Positions 8,296-16,396 of a DNA stretch of 64,000 nucleotides are shown here, piece by piece. The stretch spans positions 248,001 to 312,000 of the forward strand of contig NZ_CP084098.1 of NCBI RefSeq assembly GCF_036345015.1, given 5' to 3'. Position 1 is the first letter of the stretch. Each line of letters begins with the position of its first letter. The notes below the pieces were generated by a model. The model had not been told where the DNA came from. It worked only from the letters and a program-made list of their open reading frames with translations, and made no database searches. Both the position numbers and the translations under genes were made by a program. The DNA is from Cyanobacterium sp. Dongsha4. Its GTDB lineage: Bacteria > Cyanobacteriota > Cyanobacteriia > Cyanobacteriales > Cyanobacteriaceae.

Positions 8296-8925
8296 ATGGC
8301 TCATTTGGAAATAGAAGATTTAGGTTTATTACCTTACAAAATTGCATGGGAATATCAACAAAATATTGTCCAACAAAAATTAAATCATCCTTCCTTCCCT
8401 GATAAGCTAATTTTAGTAGAACATCCCCCTGTATATACATTAGGAACGGGTGCAACCATAGAAAACCTCAAATTTGACCTAAATTCTTTTTCAGGGGAAA
8501 TACATCGCATCGAAAGGGGCGGAGAAGTAACATATCACTATCCGGGTCAAATAGTGGCTTATCCTATTTTAAATTTACGTTCTTATCAACAAGATTTACA
8601 TTGGTATTTAAGGCAATTAGAAGAAGTTATTATTTGTTTATTGGCAAAGTATGATGTAAAAGCAGAAAGAATAAAAGGTTTGACAGGAGTTTGGGTTAAT
8701 AATACAAAAATAGCTGCGATCGGAATTAAAGTCAAACGTTGGGTTACGATGCACGGTTTCGCATTAAATGTTAACGGAGATTTATCGGGATTTAATCAGA
8801 TTATTCCCTGTGGTATTAAGGATAAAGGAGTAACCAAATTAAGTAATTTTCTGCCCAGTATTTCCGTTGAAGATGTTAAACCAGAATTAGTTAAAACTTT
8901 TATCAGTGTTTTTGAATGTTCGTGA
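8296..8925 (+). CDS. lipB: Octanoyl-[acyl carrier protein]:protein N-octanoyltransferase
   Basis: A 209-residue LipB that transfers octanoyl from ACP to lipoyl domains of 2-oxoacid dehydrogenases and GcvH, before sulfur insertion by LipA. Signature segments are HPPVYTLGTGA, the RGGEVTYHYPGQIVAYPIL loop, the catalytic lysine in AAIGIKVKRWVTMHGFALNV and the acyl-accepting cysteine in QIIPCGI. Length is typical. An intergenic word-repeat patch lies just upstream (8180-8290). Confidence 0.94.
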   Translation: MAHLEIEDLGLLPYKIAWEYQQNIVQQKLNHPSFPDKLILVEHPPVYTLGTGATIENLKFDLNSFSGEIHRIERGGEVTYHYPGQIVAYPILNLRSYQQDLHWYLRQLEEVIICLLAKYDVKAERIKGLTGVWVNNTKIAAIGIKVKRWVTMHGFALNVNGDLSGFNQIIPCGIKDKGVTKLSNFLPSISVEDVKPELVKTFISVFECS

Positions 8926-9050
8926 CAACTCTTAACTCAAGTTTGTAATGAGTGCAAGTTGAAAAACTGTCACTATAGCAGTTTAAAAGTTTGATAAATA
9001 CCTTTAAGCTAGAAATATAAGAAGTTTAGCATTTAATTACATAAAGTTCC

Positions 9051-9758
9051 ATGGTGACAAAAACAGAATCCCCCATAACTAAAAATGAAAATCAGCATAT
9101 TATTAAATCTGAAATTTCTCCTTGGTTAATTAGGTTAGTTTATCCTTTAGCTAACAGAATAATTTTTCCTTTCTTTTTTAAGAATATCCATATTGAAGGC
9201 AAAGAGAATATCCCAAAAAGTGGGGCGGTAATCATTGCACCAACTCATCGCTCTCGGTGGGATGCTTTAATTGTGCCTTATGCCACTGGTAGAATGGCAA
9301 CAAATAGAGATCCTTTTTTTATGGTATCAGCAAACGAAATGAAAGGGTTTCAAGGTTGGTTTATTCGTCGCTTGGGGGGGTTTCCTGTTGACACGGAACG
9401 CCCCGGGTTAGAAAGTTTATATCATAGTGGGAAATTATTATCTGAAGGTAAGATGGTGGTTATTTTCCCTGAAGGAAATATTTATCGCACTGTTAATACA
9501 GTTAATCCACTGAAAAGAGGTATTGCAAAAATAGCTTTGGAAGTGGAGGCTAGTAACCCAGAAGTAGAAGTAAAAATTTTACCTGTTGCGATTAAGTATA
9601 GTGAGGTGATTCCTAGTCGTGGCTGTAGTGTTAATGTGAAAATTGGTTCTTGTTTAAGGGTTAATGAATATCTTAATGGTTCAATTAGGGAAAATAGTAT
9701 TCGTTTAACTGCAGATTTAAAGACTTCTTTACAAAATGAATTAAATTCATTATCTTAA
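9051..9758 (+). CDS. plsC: 1-acyl-sn-glycerol-3-phosphate acyltransferase
   Basis: A 235-residue PlsC-type acyltransferase that makes phosphatidic acid for membrane lipids. The HX4D catalytic motif is APTHRSRWDAL, and the substrate-binding motif is VVIFPEGNIYR with the downstream LKRGIAKIALE stretch. A hydrophobic segment near residues 28-47 would anchor it at the membrane. The start ATG lies in TCCATGGTGAC. plsC is used as a family name; cyanobacteria have several paralogues and the acyl preference cannot be read from the sequence. Confidence 0.85.
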   Translation: MVTKTESPITKNENQHIIKSEISPWLIRLVYPLANRIIFPFFFKNIHIEGKENIPKSGAVIIAPTHRSRWDALIVPYATGRMATNRDPFFMVSANEMKGFQGWFIRRLGGFPVDTERPGLESLYHSGKLLSEGKMVVIFPEGNIYRTVNTVNPLKRGIAKIALEVEASNPEVEVKILPVAIKYSEVIPSRGCSVNVKIGSCLRVNEYLNGSIRENSIRLTADLKTSLQNELNSLS

Positions 9759-9886
9759 ATTGGCGTTGTTTAATCATGGTATGAAATGTGCTGAAATTAT
9801 GTAAAAAATTAATGAATGATTAGATAATATGATTAAAATCTTTTGATCTCTAAAATATATATAATTTCTGATGAAAGGGAAACGTT

Positions 9887-10429
9887 ATGGGAATAGCCTT
9901 AAAAATATCGAAAATAATAGACAATATCAGTGAATGGTGTGGCAAGATTAGCTATGGGCTAGTATTAGTAATGATTGCTTTGGGAGTGTGGAATGTTTTA
10001 GGTAGATATATTGGTAAGATTTTGGGTGAAAATTTGAGTTCTAATAGCTTTATTGAATTGCAATGGTATGTATTTGATATTGTCTTTTTTTTAGGAGCGG
10101 CTTATGCTTTAAAGGTAGATAGCCATGTTCGAGTTGATCTTTTTTATAAGGATTTTTCTCCTAAATTAAAGGCTTTAGTCAATATTTTAGGGGTTGTTTT
10201 ATTTGTTTTTCCTTTCTGTGGGGTAGTAATTTATTTTTCTTGGCAATATGTAGCTAATTCTTGGCAGATATGGGAGATTTCTGCTGATGAGGGGGGTTTA
10301 CCTCGTTATCCCATCAAAACAATGATTCTGGTTAGTCCTTTTTTGCTTATTCTACAAGGGATTTCCGAAATTATTAAAAATTTGGATATTTTTCTCAATA
10401 ATTCTTCGGTTAAAGTCAATGAATCATGA
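9887..10429 (+). CDS. TRAP transporter small permease subunit (DctQ family)
   Basis: A 180-residue protein with four membrane helices and the DctQ core ELQWYVFDIVFFLGAAYALKVDSHVRVDLFY. TRAP transporters use a periplasmic binding protein (DctP) and a large permease (DctM) to import carboxylates in a sodium-dependent way; DctQ is the small partner. Neither partner is adjacent: the next gene is a prepilin. The partner genes must be elsewhere. An SD-like AAAGGGAAACG lies before the ATG. Confidence 0.85.
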   Translation: MGIALKISKIIDNISEWCGKISYGLVLVMIALGVWNVLGRYIGKILGENLSSNSFIELQWYVFDIVFFLGAAYALKVDSHVRVDLFYKDFSPKLKALVNILGVVLFVFPFCGVVIYFSWQYVANSWQIWEISADEGGLPRYPIKTMILVSPFLLILQGISEIIKNLDIFLNNSSVKVNES

Positions 10430-10613
10430 CACGAATTTGGTGTAGGGCGTATTATTTTGCTATTTTATCGGTCTTCTACAGTAAGTTATAGTAATTTAAT
10501 AGAAAATAAGAGCTTCAAAATTTTCAAACTTAATATTTTTTAGCAAAAATTTGTCATAGTTAAGATTCTATTTGGGTAGTCTTGAAATACAGAGGCACAA
10601 AGTGGGAGCTAAG

Positions 10614-11138
10614 ATGATGAAAGACTACTATCATTCACCGTCGAAGAACATAATCTCGAATTTACTGGTAAATTATCGCTATTTTCAACAAAAAGGCTTT
10701 AATTTGCTCGAATTGTTAATTGTAATTTTTATTCTCGGCATTTTAGTTGCGATCGCAGTTCCTAATTTATTAAAACAAGTAGATAAAGCCCGTTATACTC
10801 AAGCAATAATGGATATGGACTGTATAGCAGACGATGTCAGGATGTATCACCTAGAAAACGGAGTTTTTCCGAAAGACGTGGGCAGTAACACGAAACCATC
10901 TGGGGTTAATTGTTTTCCCCGTCGGAATATTGATAAAATTCCTTTTAATTCTCGCTACGATTATGAGAGTTGGAATGGTGGTTCGCAAAAATGTTATATT
11001 CAAATAACTTTTTTTGGTAAAGATGGAGTGCGCAACAGTCCCACAAATCGGGTTGTTTTTTCTGAACCCGGTCTATATTATGACTATGATGATGACTTAA
11101 TTTTAACTTTGGGTATATTTGATACTCCCTGTCAGTAA
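10614..11138 (+). CDS. Prepilin-like protein (type IV pilin/pseudopilin)
   Basis: ATG at 10614 is preferred over upstream TTG codons because TGGGAGCTAAG precedes it. The prepilin peptidase site is QQKG|FNLLELLIVIFILGIL, with Phe at +1 and Glu at +5 and a leader of 28 residues, followed by a hydrophobic helix of about 20 residues and IAVPNLLKQVDKARYTQA. The mature head has three cysteines (MDCIADD, VNCFPRR, QKCYIQI) plus a fourth at TPCQ, which could form disulfides. Assembly into a pilus or a secretion pseudopilus is inferred from the family. No pil or gsp genes are adjacent. Confidence 0.8.
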   Translation: MMKDYYHSPSKNIISNLLVNYRYFQQKGFNLLELLIVIFILGILVAIAVPNLLKQVDKARYTQAIMDMDCIADDVRMYHLENGVFPKDVGSNTKPSGVNCFPRRNIDKIPFNSRYDYESWNGGSQKCYIQITFFGKDGVRNSPTNRVVFSEPGLYYDYDDDLILTLGIFDTPCQ

Positions 11139-11333
11139 AATCATTAGACTTTGTACCAAGTCTGGCAATGGGCAAAATCTACTTTATCCCTTGCAAGAAT
11201 AATTTGTGAGCAATTATATAAGCATCTGAAAATTCTGACTCTTGACTTGTGATTTCTACTCGACTGCCATATCTTGATATATTTTATTTTTCACTTTACT
11301 TCTCGCTCTAATATTTTCTTAAATTCATGTTAA

Positions 11334-11543
11334 CTATTCTTTCCTTTTTTAGTAAATGCGATCGCATCTTTGCTGATACTTGTCGGGATATTTATTGCGT
11401 GGGTGAAATTTGCACGGGAAGAATTAACCTTAACGACACTAATGAAAATTCCTCTATATATACTTTGGAAAGTACCTCTTTATTTTAAGTTTTTATTTAA
11501 GCGAGAAAATCAATGGATTCGCACGGAAAGAGATGACATTTAG
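11334..11543 (+). pseudogene. Possible C-terminal relic of a membrane glycosyltransferase
   Basis: A frame open from 11334 to the TAG at 11541-11543 reads FLVNAIASLLILVGIFIAWV, then KIPLYILWKVPLYFKFLFKR and QWIRTERD. I recognise this as the C-terminal tail of cyanobacterial family 2 glycosyltransferases, which end in a membrane helix and a W(I/V)RT+RD segment. The catalytic part is absent and there is no credible start codon, so this looks like a leftover. The call rests on recall of the tail motif. Confidence 0.45.
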
Positions 11544-11547
11544 TTAT

Positions 11548-11868
11548 CAGTAATGAGTAATTAGGGCGTTAGGGAGAAACAAGTAATGAGTTAGGAGTTA
11601 TTAATTAACCTCAGTTCGGTTTAAGAATATCCGATAAGGTTAGGTGTCAGGTTTCAGGTTGCAGGTTGCAGGTGTTGAATATATTTTTAACGTTAGTTCG
11701 GGTTAAGGCAATTTTATCGTTATTTCTAGGAAGCTATAAGGTTTTCTGACTACGAGTTGGTTTCAGCTTTCAGCTTATCCAAAACTCAGGTTAATTATGA
11801 ACTATTTACCTTTGCCCTTTGCCCCTTGCCCCTTGCCCCTTGCCCTTTCTCTTGCCCTTTCACTATAA
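11548..11868. repeat. Dense word-repeat region downstream of the prepilin gene
   Basis: It holds TTAGGAGTTATTAATTAACC, runs such as CAGGTTTCAGGTTGCAGG (CAGGTTG units), AACTCAGGTTAATTATGAAC, and three tandem CCCCTTG units at about 11822-11848. A copy of the roughly 32-base dispersed repeat lies at 11607-11639. The 720-base gap between prepilin and TPR genes otherwise shows only the glycosyltransferase relic. Confidence 0.7.
11607..11639 (+). repeat. 32-base dispersed repeat, copy 1
   Basis: AACCTCAGTTCGGTTTAAGA followed by ATATCCGATAAGG. The reverse complement of 13965-13996 matches it at about 29 of 32 positions, so the two copies form an inverted pair around the TPR gene and the D1 variant gene. 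Weaker copies lie near 43351 and 49298. Confidence 0.65.
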
Positions 11869-12369
11869 AAACAATAATCCTGTAAGAGTTAAACCAGAAA
11901 CAATTAAACTTAACCAAATAAAACGATTATCTTTAGTATTTATTTGGCTGAAATCTTCCAAAATAATCTGGGGCGGAGGTTTAATTTTTTTCCCGTTACT
12001 AGGAGGATTATATTTAATTAAATTATTAGTATCAGCGTTTAAGTCTGGAATTTTTGTCATCCATTTTTCTGGTCTTTTCAATTGAGGTGCTTTCAGGATA
12101 TACAATAATCTTAGAGCCTGTTTCTTTGTTTCTAAATGAGGATGTGCTGTTAATTCCTCACAAAGTGCGATCGCTTTTTCTGTCTCTTGTCCTGCTTCAT
12201 AGGCATTTACTAACCAAATTCTTGCTTCTCCTCCCACACGAGTATAAAAAGAAGCTAATTGACAGGCTTTTTCTAAATTTTCAATACTGAGACGATAGCA
12301 CCCTTTTTCAAAAGCTAATTTTCCCGTTTGATATAAATTGTTAAATTCTGACTCAGAAATCGGCTTCAC
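11863..12369 (-). CDS. TPR-like protein with a C-terminal membrane anchor
   Basis: A 168-residue protein. Residues 10-95 are helical repeats of the tetratricopeptide type (LYQTGKLAFEKGCYRLSIENLEKACQL and the EARIWLVNAYEAGQETEKAIALCEEL pair). A proline-rich linker follows (KYNPPSNGKKIKPPPQ), then a hydrophobic C-terminal helix FIWLSLIVSGLTLTGLLFL, which would make it tail-anchored with the repeats facing the cytosol. I associate this arrangement with a conserved cyanobacterial hypothetical. Its partner is unknown. The stop codon lies at the edge of the word-repeat region. Confidence 0.7.
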   Translation of the reverse strand: MKPISESEFNNLYQTGKLAFEKGCYRLSIENLEKACQLASFYTRVGGEARIWLVNAYEAGQETEKAIALCEELTAHPHLETKKQALRLLYILKAPQLKRPEKWMTKIPDLNADTNNLIKYNPPSNGKKIKPPPQIILEDFSQINTKDNRFIWLSLIVSGLTLTGLLFL

Positions 12370-12668
12370 GATCGAATTTTTGACTATTTAATAATTTCTT
12401 TACTATTCATCATATCTCAAAAGACTTCTATCTTTTTGAGCAAACTACCTCCCCTAAGAATAAACACTTATTGACTATATTCCTTTTTAGTTATAAAATA
12501 GCATTTAAAGTTACTTGAAATATTTGCAGTCATTCTACAAAACGTGGTGTATTTCCTTGTATTAAGTGTATTGTGTCCTGTTAGATAATGTAGGAAAGAT
12601 TGTGAGTTGATAGGTGATAAATACATAACTCATTAGACAACAAGATAAAGTTGTAGGAGTTCTAAATT
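12370..12668. other. Intergenic region between the TPR gene and the D1 variant
   Basis: This 299-base gap separates divergent genes and must contain both promoters. The D1 variant has a good ribosome site (GTAGGAGTT, 8 bases before ATG 12669). A candidate -10 hexamer is TAGATAATG near 12583, but no -35 is convincing. No frame or RNA structure was recognised. Confidence 0.4.
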
Positions 12669-13712
12669 ATGGCAAACATAGCTCAAAATAGTTCCAGTGT
12701 AAACTACGATTCTCTTTGGGATCGTTTTTGTCGATGGATTACTAGCACTAATAACCGTATTTATTTAGGATGGTTTAGTGTGTTAATGATTCCCACTGCC
12801 TTCGTAGCTGCGATCGCATTTATCATAGCCTTTATTGCCGCCCCCGGAGTAGATGTAGATGGCATTCGTGAACCTGTTATGGGTTCGCTTTTAAGTGGTA
12901 ATAATATTGCAACTGCCGCTGTTGTGCCTACTTCAGCCGCCATTGGGCTACACTTTTACCCTTTATGGGAAGCTGGTTCAATTGATGAATGGCTTTATAA
13001 TGGTGGTACTTACCAGATGATTATATTTCACTTCTTAATCGCTGTCTGGGCTTATTTAGGCAGACTTTGGGAATTGAGTGAGCGTCTTGGTATGCGCCCT
13101 TGGATTGCCATCGCATTTTCTGCCCCTGCGGCCGCTGTAACCTCAGTGTTATTAGTTTATCCCATTGGACAAGGTAGTTTTTCTCAAGGGATGCCTTTAG
13201 GAATCGTGGGGACATTTAATTTCATGATTGTGCTACAAGCAGAGCATAATATTTTAATGCACCCATTTCATATGTTAGGAGTTGCAGGAGTTTTAGGTGG
13301 TGCTTTATTGAGCGTCATGCACGGCTCATTAGTAACTTCTAGTCTAATTCGGGAAACCACAGAAGATATATCTCAGAATGAAGGTTATCAATTTGGTCAA
13401 CAGGAAATGACTTATAATCTGATAGCTAGTCATGTGGGTTATTTAGGAAGATTATTAATTCCCTCTCTTGCTTTTAATAATAGTCGTTCCGTTCATTTCC
13501 TCTTAGCGATTTTCCCCACTATTGGCATTTGGTTTGCGAGTTTAGGTATCAGTAGCGTTGCTTTTAACCTTAACGGATTTAACTTTAACCATTCTATTTT
13601 AGATAGTAACAATCATGTGATTCCTACCGATGCAGATATGATTAACCGTGCCAATTTAGGCTTTGAAGCTATGAATGCACCAAATACTCATAACTTCCCA
13701 AATTTGATGTAA
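12669..13712 (+). CDS. psbA4: Rogue (sentinel) D1 protein, photosystem II reaction centre variant lacking Mn ligands
   Basis: The 347-residue protein is clearly D1: [38 protein letters not shown] and NSRSVHF are conserved. TyrZ (Y164), the P680 histidine (H201) and the iron ligands H218 and H276 are kept. The oxygen-evolving ligands are not: D1-Asp170 is Gln173, His332 is Asn336, Glu333 is Ala337, Asp342 is Leu346, and the chain ends at residue 347 without Ala344 or a processed tail. One residue is inserted beside His252 and Ser264 is Ala268. Glu189 (E192) and His190 (H193) remain. This is the known rogue/sentinel D1 class, thought to make non-oxygen-evolving PSII in the dark in some unicellular diazotrophs. 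ChlF is less likely: D1-130 is Leu133. The symbol psbA4 follows naming in other species. Confidence 0.9.
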   Translation: MANIAQNSSSVNYDSLWDRFCRWITSTNNRIYLGWFSVLMIPTAFVAAIAFIIAFIAAPGVDVDGIREPVMGSLLSGNNIATAAVVPTSAAIGLHFYPLWEAGSIDEWLYNGGTYQMIIFHFLIAVWAYLGRLWELSERLGMRPWIAIAFSAPAAAVTSVLLVYPIGQGSFSQGMPLGIVGTFNFMIVLQAEHNILMHPFHMLGVAGVLGGALLSVMHGSLVTSSLIRETTEDISQNEGYQFGQQEMTYNLIASHVGYLGRLLIPSLAFNNSRSVHFLLAIFPTIGIWFASLGISSVAFNLNGFNFNHSILDSNNHVIPTDADMINRANLGFEAMNAPNTHNFPNLM

Positions 13713-13745
13713 CTACATCTTAACTTAAATTACTACTCAATTCTT

Positions 13746-13791
13746 ATCAGACTAGGATGTTTCAAGTTTTATTCTTAGTCTGATTTTTTTA
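13746..13791 (+). terminator. Rho-independent terminator of the D1 variant gene
   Basis: A 9-base-pair stem ATCAGACTA (13746-13754) with TAGTCTGAT (13776-13784) closes a 21-base loop and is followed by six more T residues. It lies 34 bases after the stop codon. Confidence 0.75.
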
Positions 13792-13964
13792 TGGCGTTTA
13801 TCTAAATGCTGAGGTATATCACTTATTTGTATTCGGAGTTAACAGTTAGAATGTAGGAGTTAAAATTAACAGATTTTGACAAAAACAGTGAATAAATCGA
13901 TTTTCTTATTTTCAATTTTTGACTAATGATTCAAGATTAAAAAAATCAAACTGTCAAACCTGCT

Positions 13965-13996
13965 CTTATCCGATATTCTTAAACTTAACTGAGGTT
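13965..13996 (-). repeat. 32-base dispersed repeat, copy 2 (inverted)
   Basis: CTTATCCGATATTCTTAAAC followed by TTAACTGAGGTT. Its reverse complement matches 11607-11639 with about three mismatches, so the copies are inverted relative to each other. Confidence 0.65.
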
Positions 13997-14040
13997 ATCT
14001 TTTAATTTGCCCATTATTGATAACAAATATATACACCAAA

Positions 14041-15534
14041 ATGTCTCAAGAAAAACTAATCCAAAGAATGCAACAGGCTAATTTTTATCATCACCCCGTA
14101 AAAGAGCCTATAGAAATAATACAAACTCACTGCTCGATCGTATTTTTAACGGGAAACTACGCCTATAAAATGAAGAAAATGGTTGATTTTGGTTTTCTTG
14201 ACTATTCTACCTTGGCAAAACGTCAACATTTCCTAAGTGTCGAGTTAGAAATGAATAAGCAGATTGCCCCTGATTTATATTTAGAAGTCTTACCCATCTA
14301 CGAAGAAAATAACAATTTTTACTGGCAAGAGCAAGGGCAAATAAAAGAATACGTCTTAAAAATGAATCAGTTTCCCCAAGAAAATCTGTTACTAAACATC
14401 TATCAACAGGGAAATCTAACCTCTCAACACATGAAGGAATTAGGAAAATTAGTGGCAAAATTCCATCGAAATACCTTCACCAACGATTATATAACCAGTT
14501 TTGGTACTCCTGAAAAAATAGGCGAATCCATCAGTCAAAATTATGAGCAAACGCAAAAATATATCGGCATTGCCCAAAATCAAAAACAATATGAACAAAC
14601 TAAAGCATTTACAGATAATTTCCTCCACAATTATCGAGATGTCTTAGAAAAGCGTCAAATTGATCATAAAATCAAAGAATGTCACGGGGATTTACACCTT
14701 AAAAATATTTGCATATGGCAGGATAAAATTCAACTTTTCGATCGCATCGAATTTAATGAACCTTTCCGCTTTGTGGATGTTATGTATGATGTTGCCTTTA
14801 CGGTGATGGATTTAGACTCTAAAGGAGAAAAAACCCTTGCTAACGTCTTTTTAAATACTTATTTAGAAGAAACGGGGGATTGGGAAGGAGTGCAGGTTTT
14901 ACCATTATATTTGAGTCGTCAGGCTTATGTGAGGGCAAAAGTCACCTCTTTACTGTTAGATGATAAAGCCATATCGGAGGAAGAAAAAGTAAAAGCTAAA
15001 GAAACCGCCGCCGCCTATTATCATTTAGCTTGGCAATATACCCAACCATCTCAAGGGAAAATTATAATGATGTCGGGGTTATCAGGCTCAGGAAAGACAA
15101 CCATTGCCACCAAAAAAGCACGGGGGTTAAATGCTATCCATATCCGCACTGATGCAGTGAGAAAACATCTTGCAAATATTCCCTTACAAGATAAAGGCAA
15201 GAAAGAAATTTATTCTCAGGCAATGACAGCAAAAACCTATCAAAAACTCCTAGATTTAGCTCAAATTCTTACCATTCAAGGATTTACAGTGATTCTGGAT
15301 GGAAAATTCGATCGCATCTGTTGGCGACAACCCGTACTTGAATTTGCTTTAAACCATAACATCGAGTTTGAAATTATCTATTGCCATGCACCATTAGATG
15401 TTTTACAACATCGCCTTCGCCAGAGAAATAACGATATATCCGATGCCACACCAGAATTATTAAAACAGCAACAGAAACAGCAAGAAGACTTTACGGACAA
15501 AGAAAAACCTTTCTTAAAACGTGGGTTAACCTGA
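14041..15534 (+). CDS. Bifunctional aminoglycoside phosphotransferase-like / P-loop kinase-like protein
   Basis: Start at ATG 14041 (MSQEKLIQRMQQ) is preferred to a TTG 24 bases upstream. The first 330 residues are an APH-like kinase fold, with KECHGDLHLKNICIWQDKIQLFDRIEF (catalytic HGDLHxxN and metal-binding Asp) and RFVDVMYDVAF. The last 150 residues are a P-loop domain (MMSGLSGSGKTTIATKKARG, with IRTDAVRKHL and VILDGKFDR) of the AAA_33/zeta-toxin-like kinase group. This two-kinase fusion is common in proteobacteria and cyanobacteria. Substrates are unknown and the APH label does not imply drug resistance. It follows the D1 terminator region and has no operon partner. Confidence 0.82.
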   Translation: MSQEKLIQRMQQANFYHHPVKEPIEIIQTHCSIVFLTGNYAYKMKKMVDFGFLDYSTLAKRQHFLSVELEMNKQIAPDLYLEVLPIYEENNNFYWQEQGQIKEYVLKMNQFPQENLLLNIYQQGNLTSQHMKELGKLVAKFHRNTFTNDYITSFGTPEKIGESISQNYEQTQKYIGIAQNQKQYEQTKAFTDNFLHNYRDVLEKRQIDHKIKECHGDLHLKNICIWQDKIQLFDRIEFNEPFRFVDVMYDVAFTVMDLDSKGEKTLANVFLNTYLEETGDWEGVQVLPLYLSRQAYVRAKVTSLLLDDKAISEEEKVKAKETAAAYYHLAWQYTQPSQGKIIMMSGLSGSGKTTIATKKARGLNAIHIRTDAVRKHLANIPLQDKGKKEIYSQAMTAKTYQKLLDLAQILTIQGFTVILDGKFDRICWRQPVLEFALNHNIEFEIIYCHAPLDVLQHRLRQRNNDISDATPELLKQQQKQQEDFTDKEKPFLKRGLT

Positions 15535-15926
15535 GTTTGAAATAAAAATATCTGCTAAACGGCAGGTTTTAGGTGTCAGGCATCGAGTAAAGATTCTCTG
15601 AATACTTGCTGATGAATTGAAAATAAAAAATCAATTTATCCCATTTTTCTCTTCATATTTCCTTATTTTAACTCTGAAATCTGAACTCAGAACTCAGAAC
15701 TCTGATCAATATTTAACTGAGAAAAAGTAACAAATCTTTACACAAAAGCAAAAAAATGTAAAAAATTCGATAAAAACTATAATTTTTCGACATTTCAGCG
15801 TTGAATCATGTAATATCAGATCTAGTGTCAAAACACGAAAACACTTAGTGAGTGGTAATTTGAGCAAATCTTTACCATAAACTTTGTTTTATGACAATCA
15901 TTTTCAATCAATTAGGAGATTATTTT
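15535..15926. other. Intergenic region before the HU gene
   Basis: The proximal part holds word repeats (AGGTGTCAGGCATCGAG; CTGAACTCAGAACTCAGAAC, heptamer-like). The distal part (from about 15715) is A-rich and is likely the HU promoter. An AATGTAAAAAATTCGATAAAA stretch near 15765 is the type seen at strong cyanobacterial promoters, but I cannot place a -35/-10. Confidence 0.4.
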
Positions 15927-16211
15927 ATGAACAAAGGTGAATTAGTTGATGCAGTAGCGGCAAAGGCAGAAGTAACCAAAAAACAAGCTGATTCCGTAAT
16001 CAGTGCTACCATTGAGGCAATTATGGAAGCAGTATCCTCTGGCGACAAGGTAACTTTAGTTGGTTTTGGTTCTTTTGAAAGCCGTCACAGAAAAGCAAGA
16101 GAAGGGCGTAATCCGAAAACTGGGGAAAAAATGGAAATTCCTGCTACCAATGTTCCTGCGTTTTCTGCGGGTAAACTATTTAAAGAAAGTGTAGCAAAAA
16201 ATAACAAGTAA
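15927..16211 (+). CDS. hup: HU-family DNA-binding protein
   Basis: Starts at ATG 15927, behind TTAGGAGAT, not at the upstream in-frame ATG at 15891. The 94-residue protein begins MNKGELVDAVAAKAEVTKKQ and has the HU beta arm GFGSFESRHRKAREGRNPKTGEKMEIPATNVPAFSAGK with the conserved NP and the RNPKTG tip. HU compacts the nucleoid and bends DNA, and cyanobacteria usually have one essential copy. A strong hairpin follows at 16232-16263. Confidence 0.93.
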   Translation: MNKGELVDAVAAKAEVTKKQADSVISATIEAIMEAVSSGDKVTLVGFGSFESRHRKAREGRNPKTGEKMEIPATNVPAFSAGKLFKESVAKNNK

Positions 16212-16231
16212 TTTGGCGAGATTCATCCGTA

Positions 16232-16263
16232 GCAAAGATCGACCTTTTTGGGTTGGTTTTTGC
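16232..16263 (+). terminator. Hairpin terminator after the HU gene
   Basis: GCAAAGATCGACC (16232-16244) pairs with GGTTGGTTTTTGC (16251-16263) over 13 positions, including G-U pairs, with a six-base loop. The 3' arm is T-rich, but the tail (CTTGTATTTTTG) is a weak U-tract. It lies 21 bases after the HU stop. Confidence 0.6.
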
Positions 16264-16396
16264 CTTGTATTTTTGTCAAAGAATACTGGGTTTAAAGCCC
16301 TGTTTTTTAGAAAAGTAATTTTTGGTGTATAACCCGTGCAAAAATAACCTTTGCCTTGTACATCGTTTTACTTTGCCCCTTTTATCTTATCTTTGG

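Larger units (their letters stand above)
13713..14040. other. Intergenic region after the D1 variant gene
   Basis: It contains the terminator at 13746-13791 and the inverted dispersed repeat at 13965-13996. The rest is AT-rich with no frame recognised. Confidence 0.5.

Noticed and set aside
12669-13712. ChlF (far-red D1 relative) as the identity of the D1 variant
   Set aside because: The D1-130/131 positions read Leu-Trp instead of the Gln-containing ChlF motif, and no far-red cluster genes are near.
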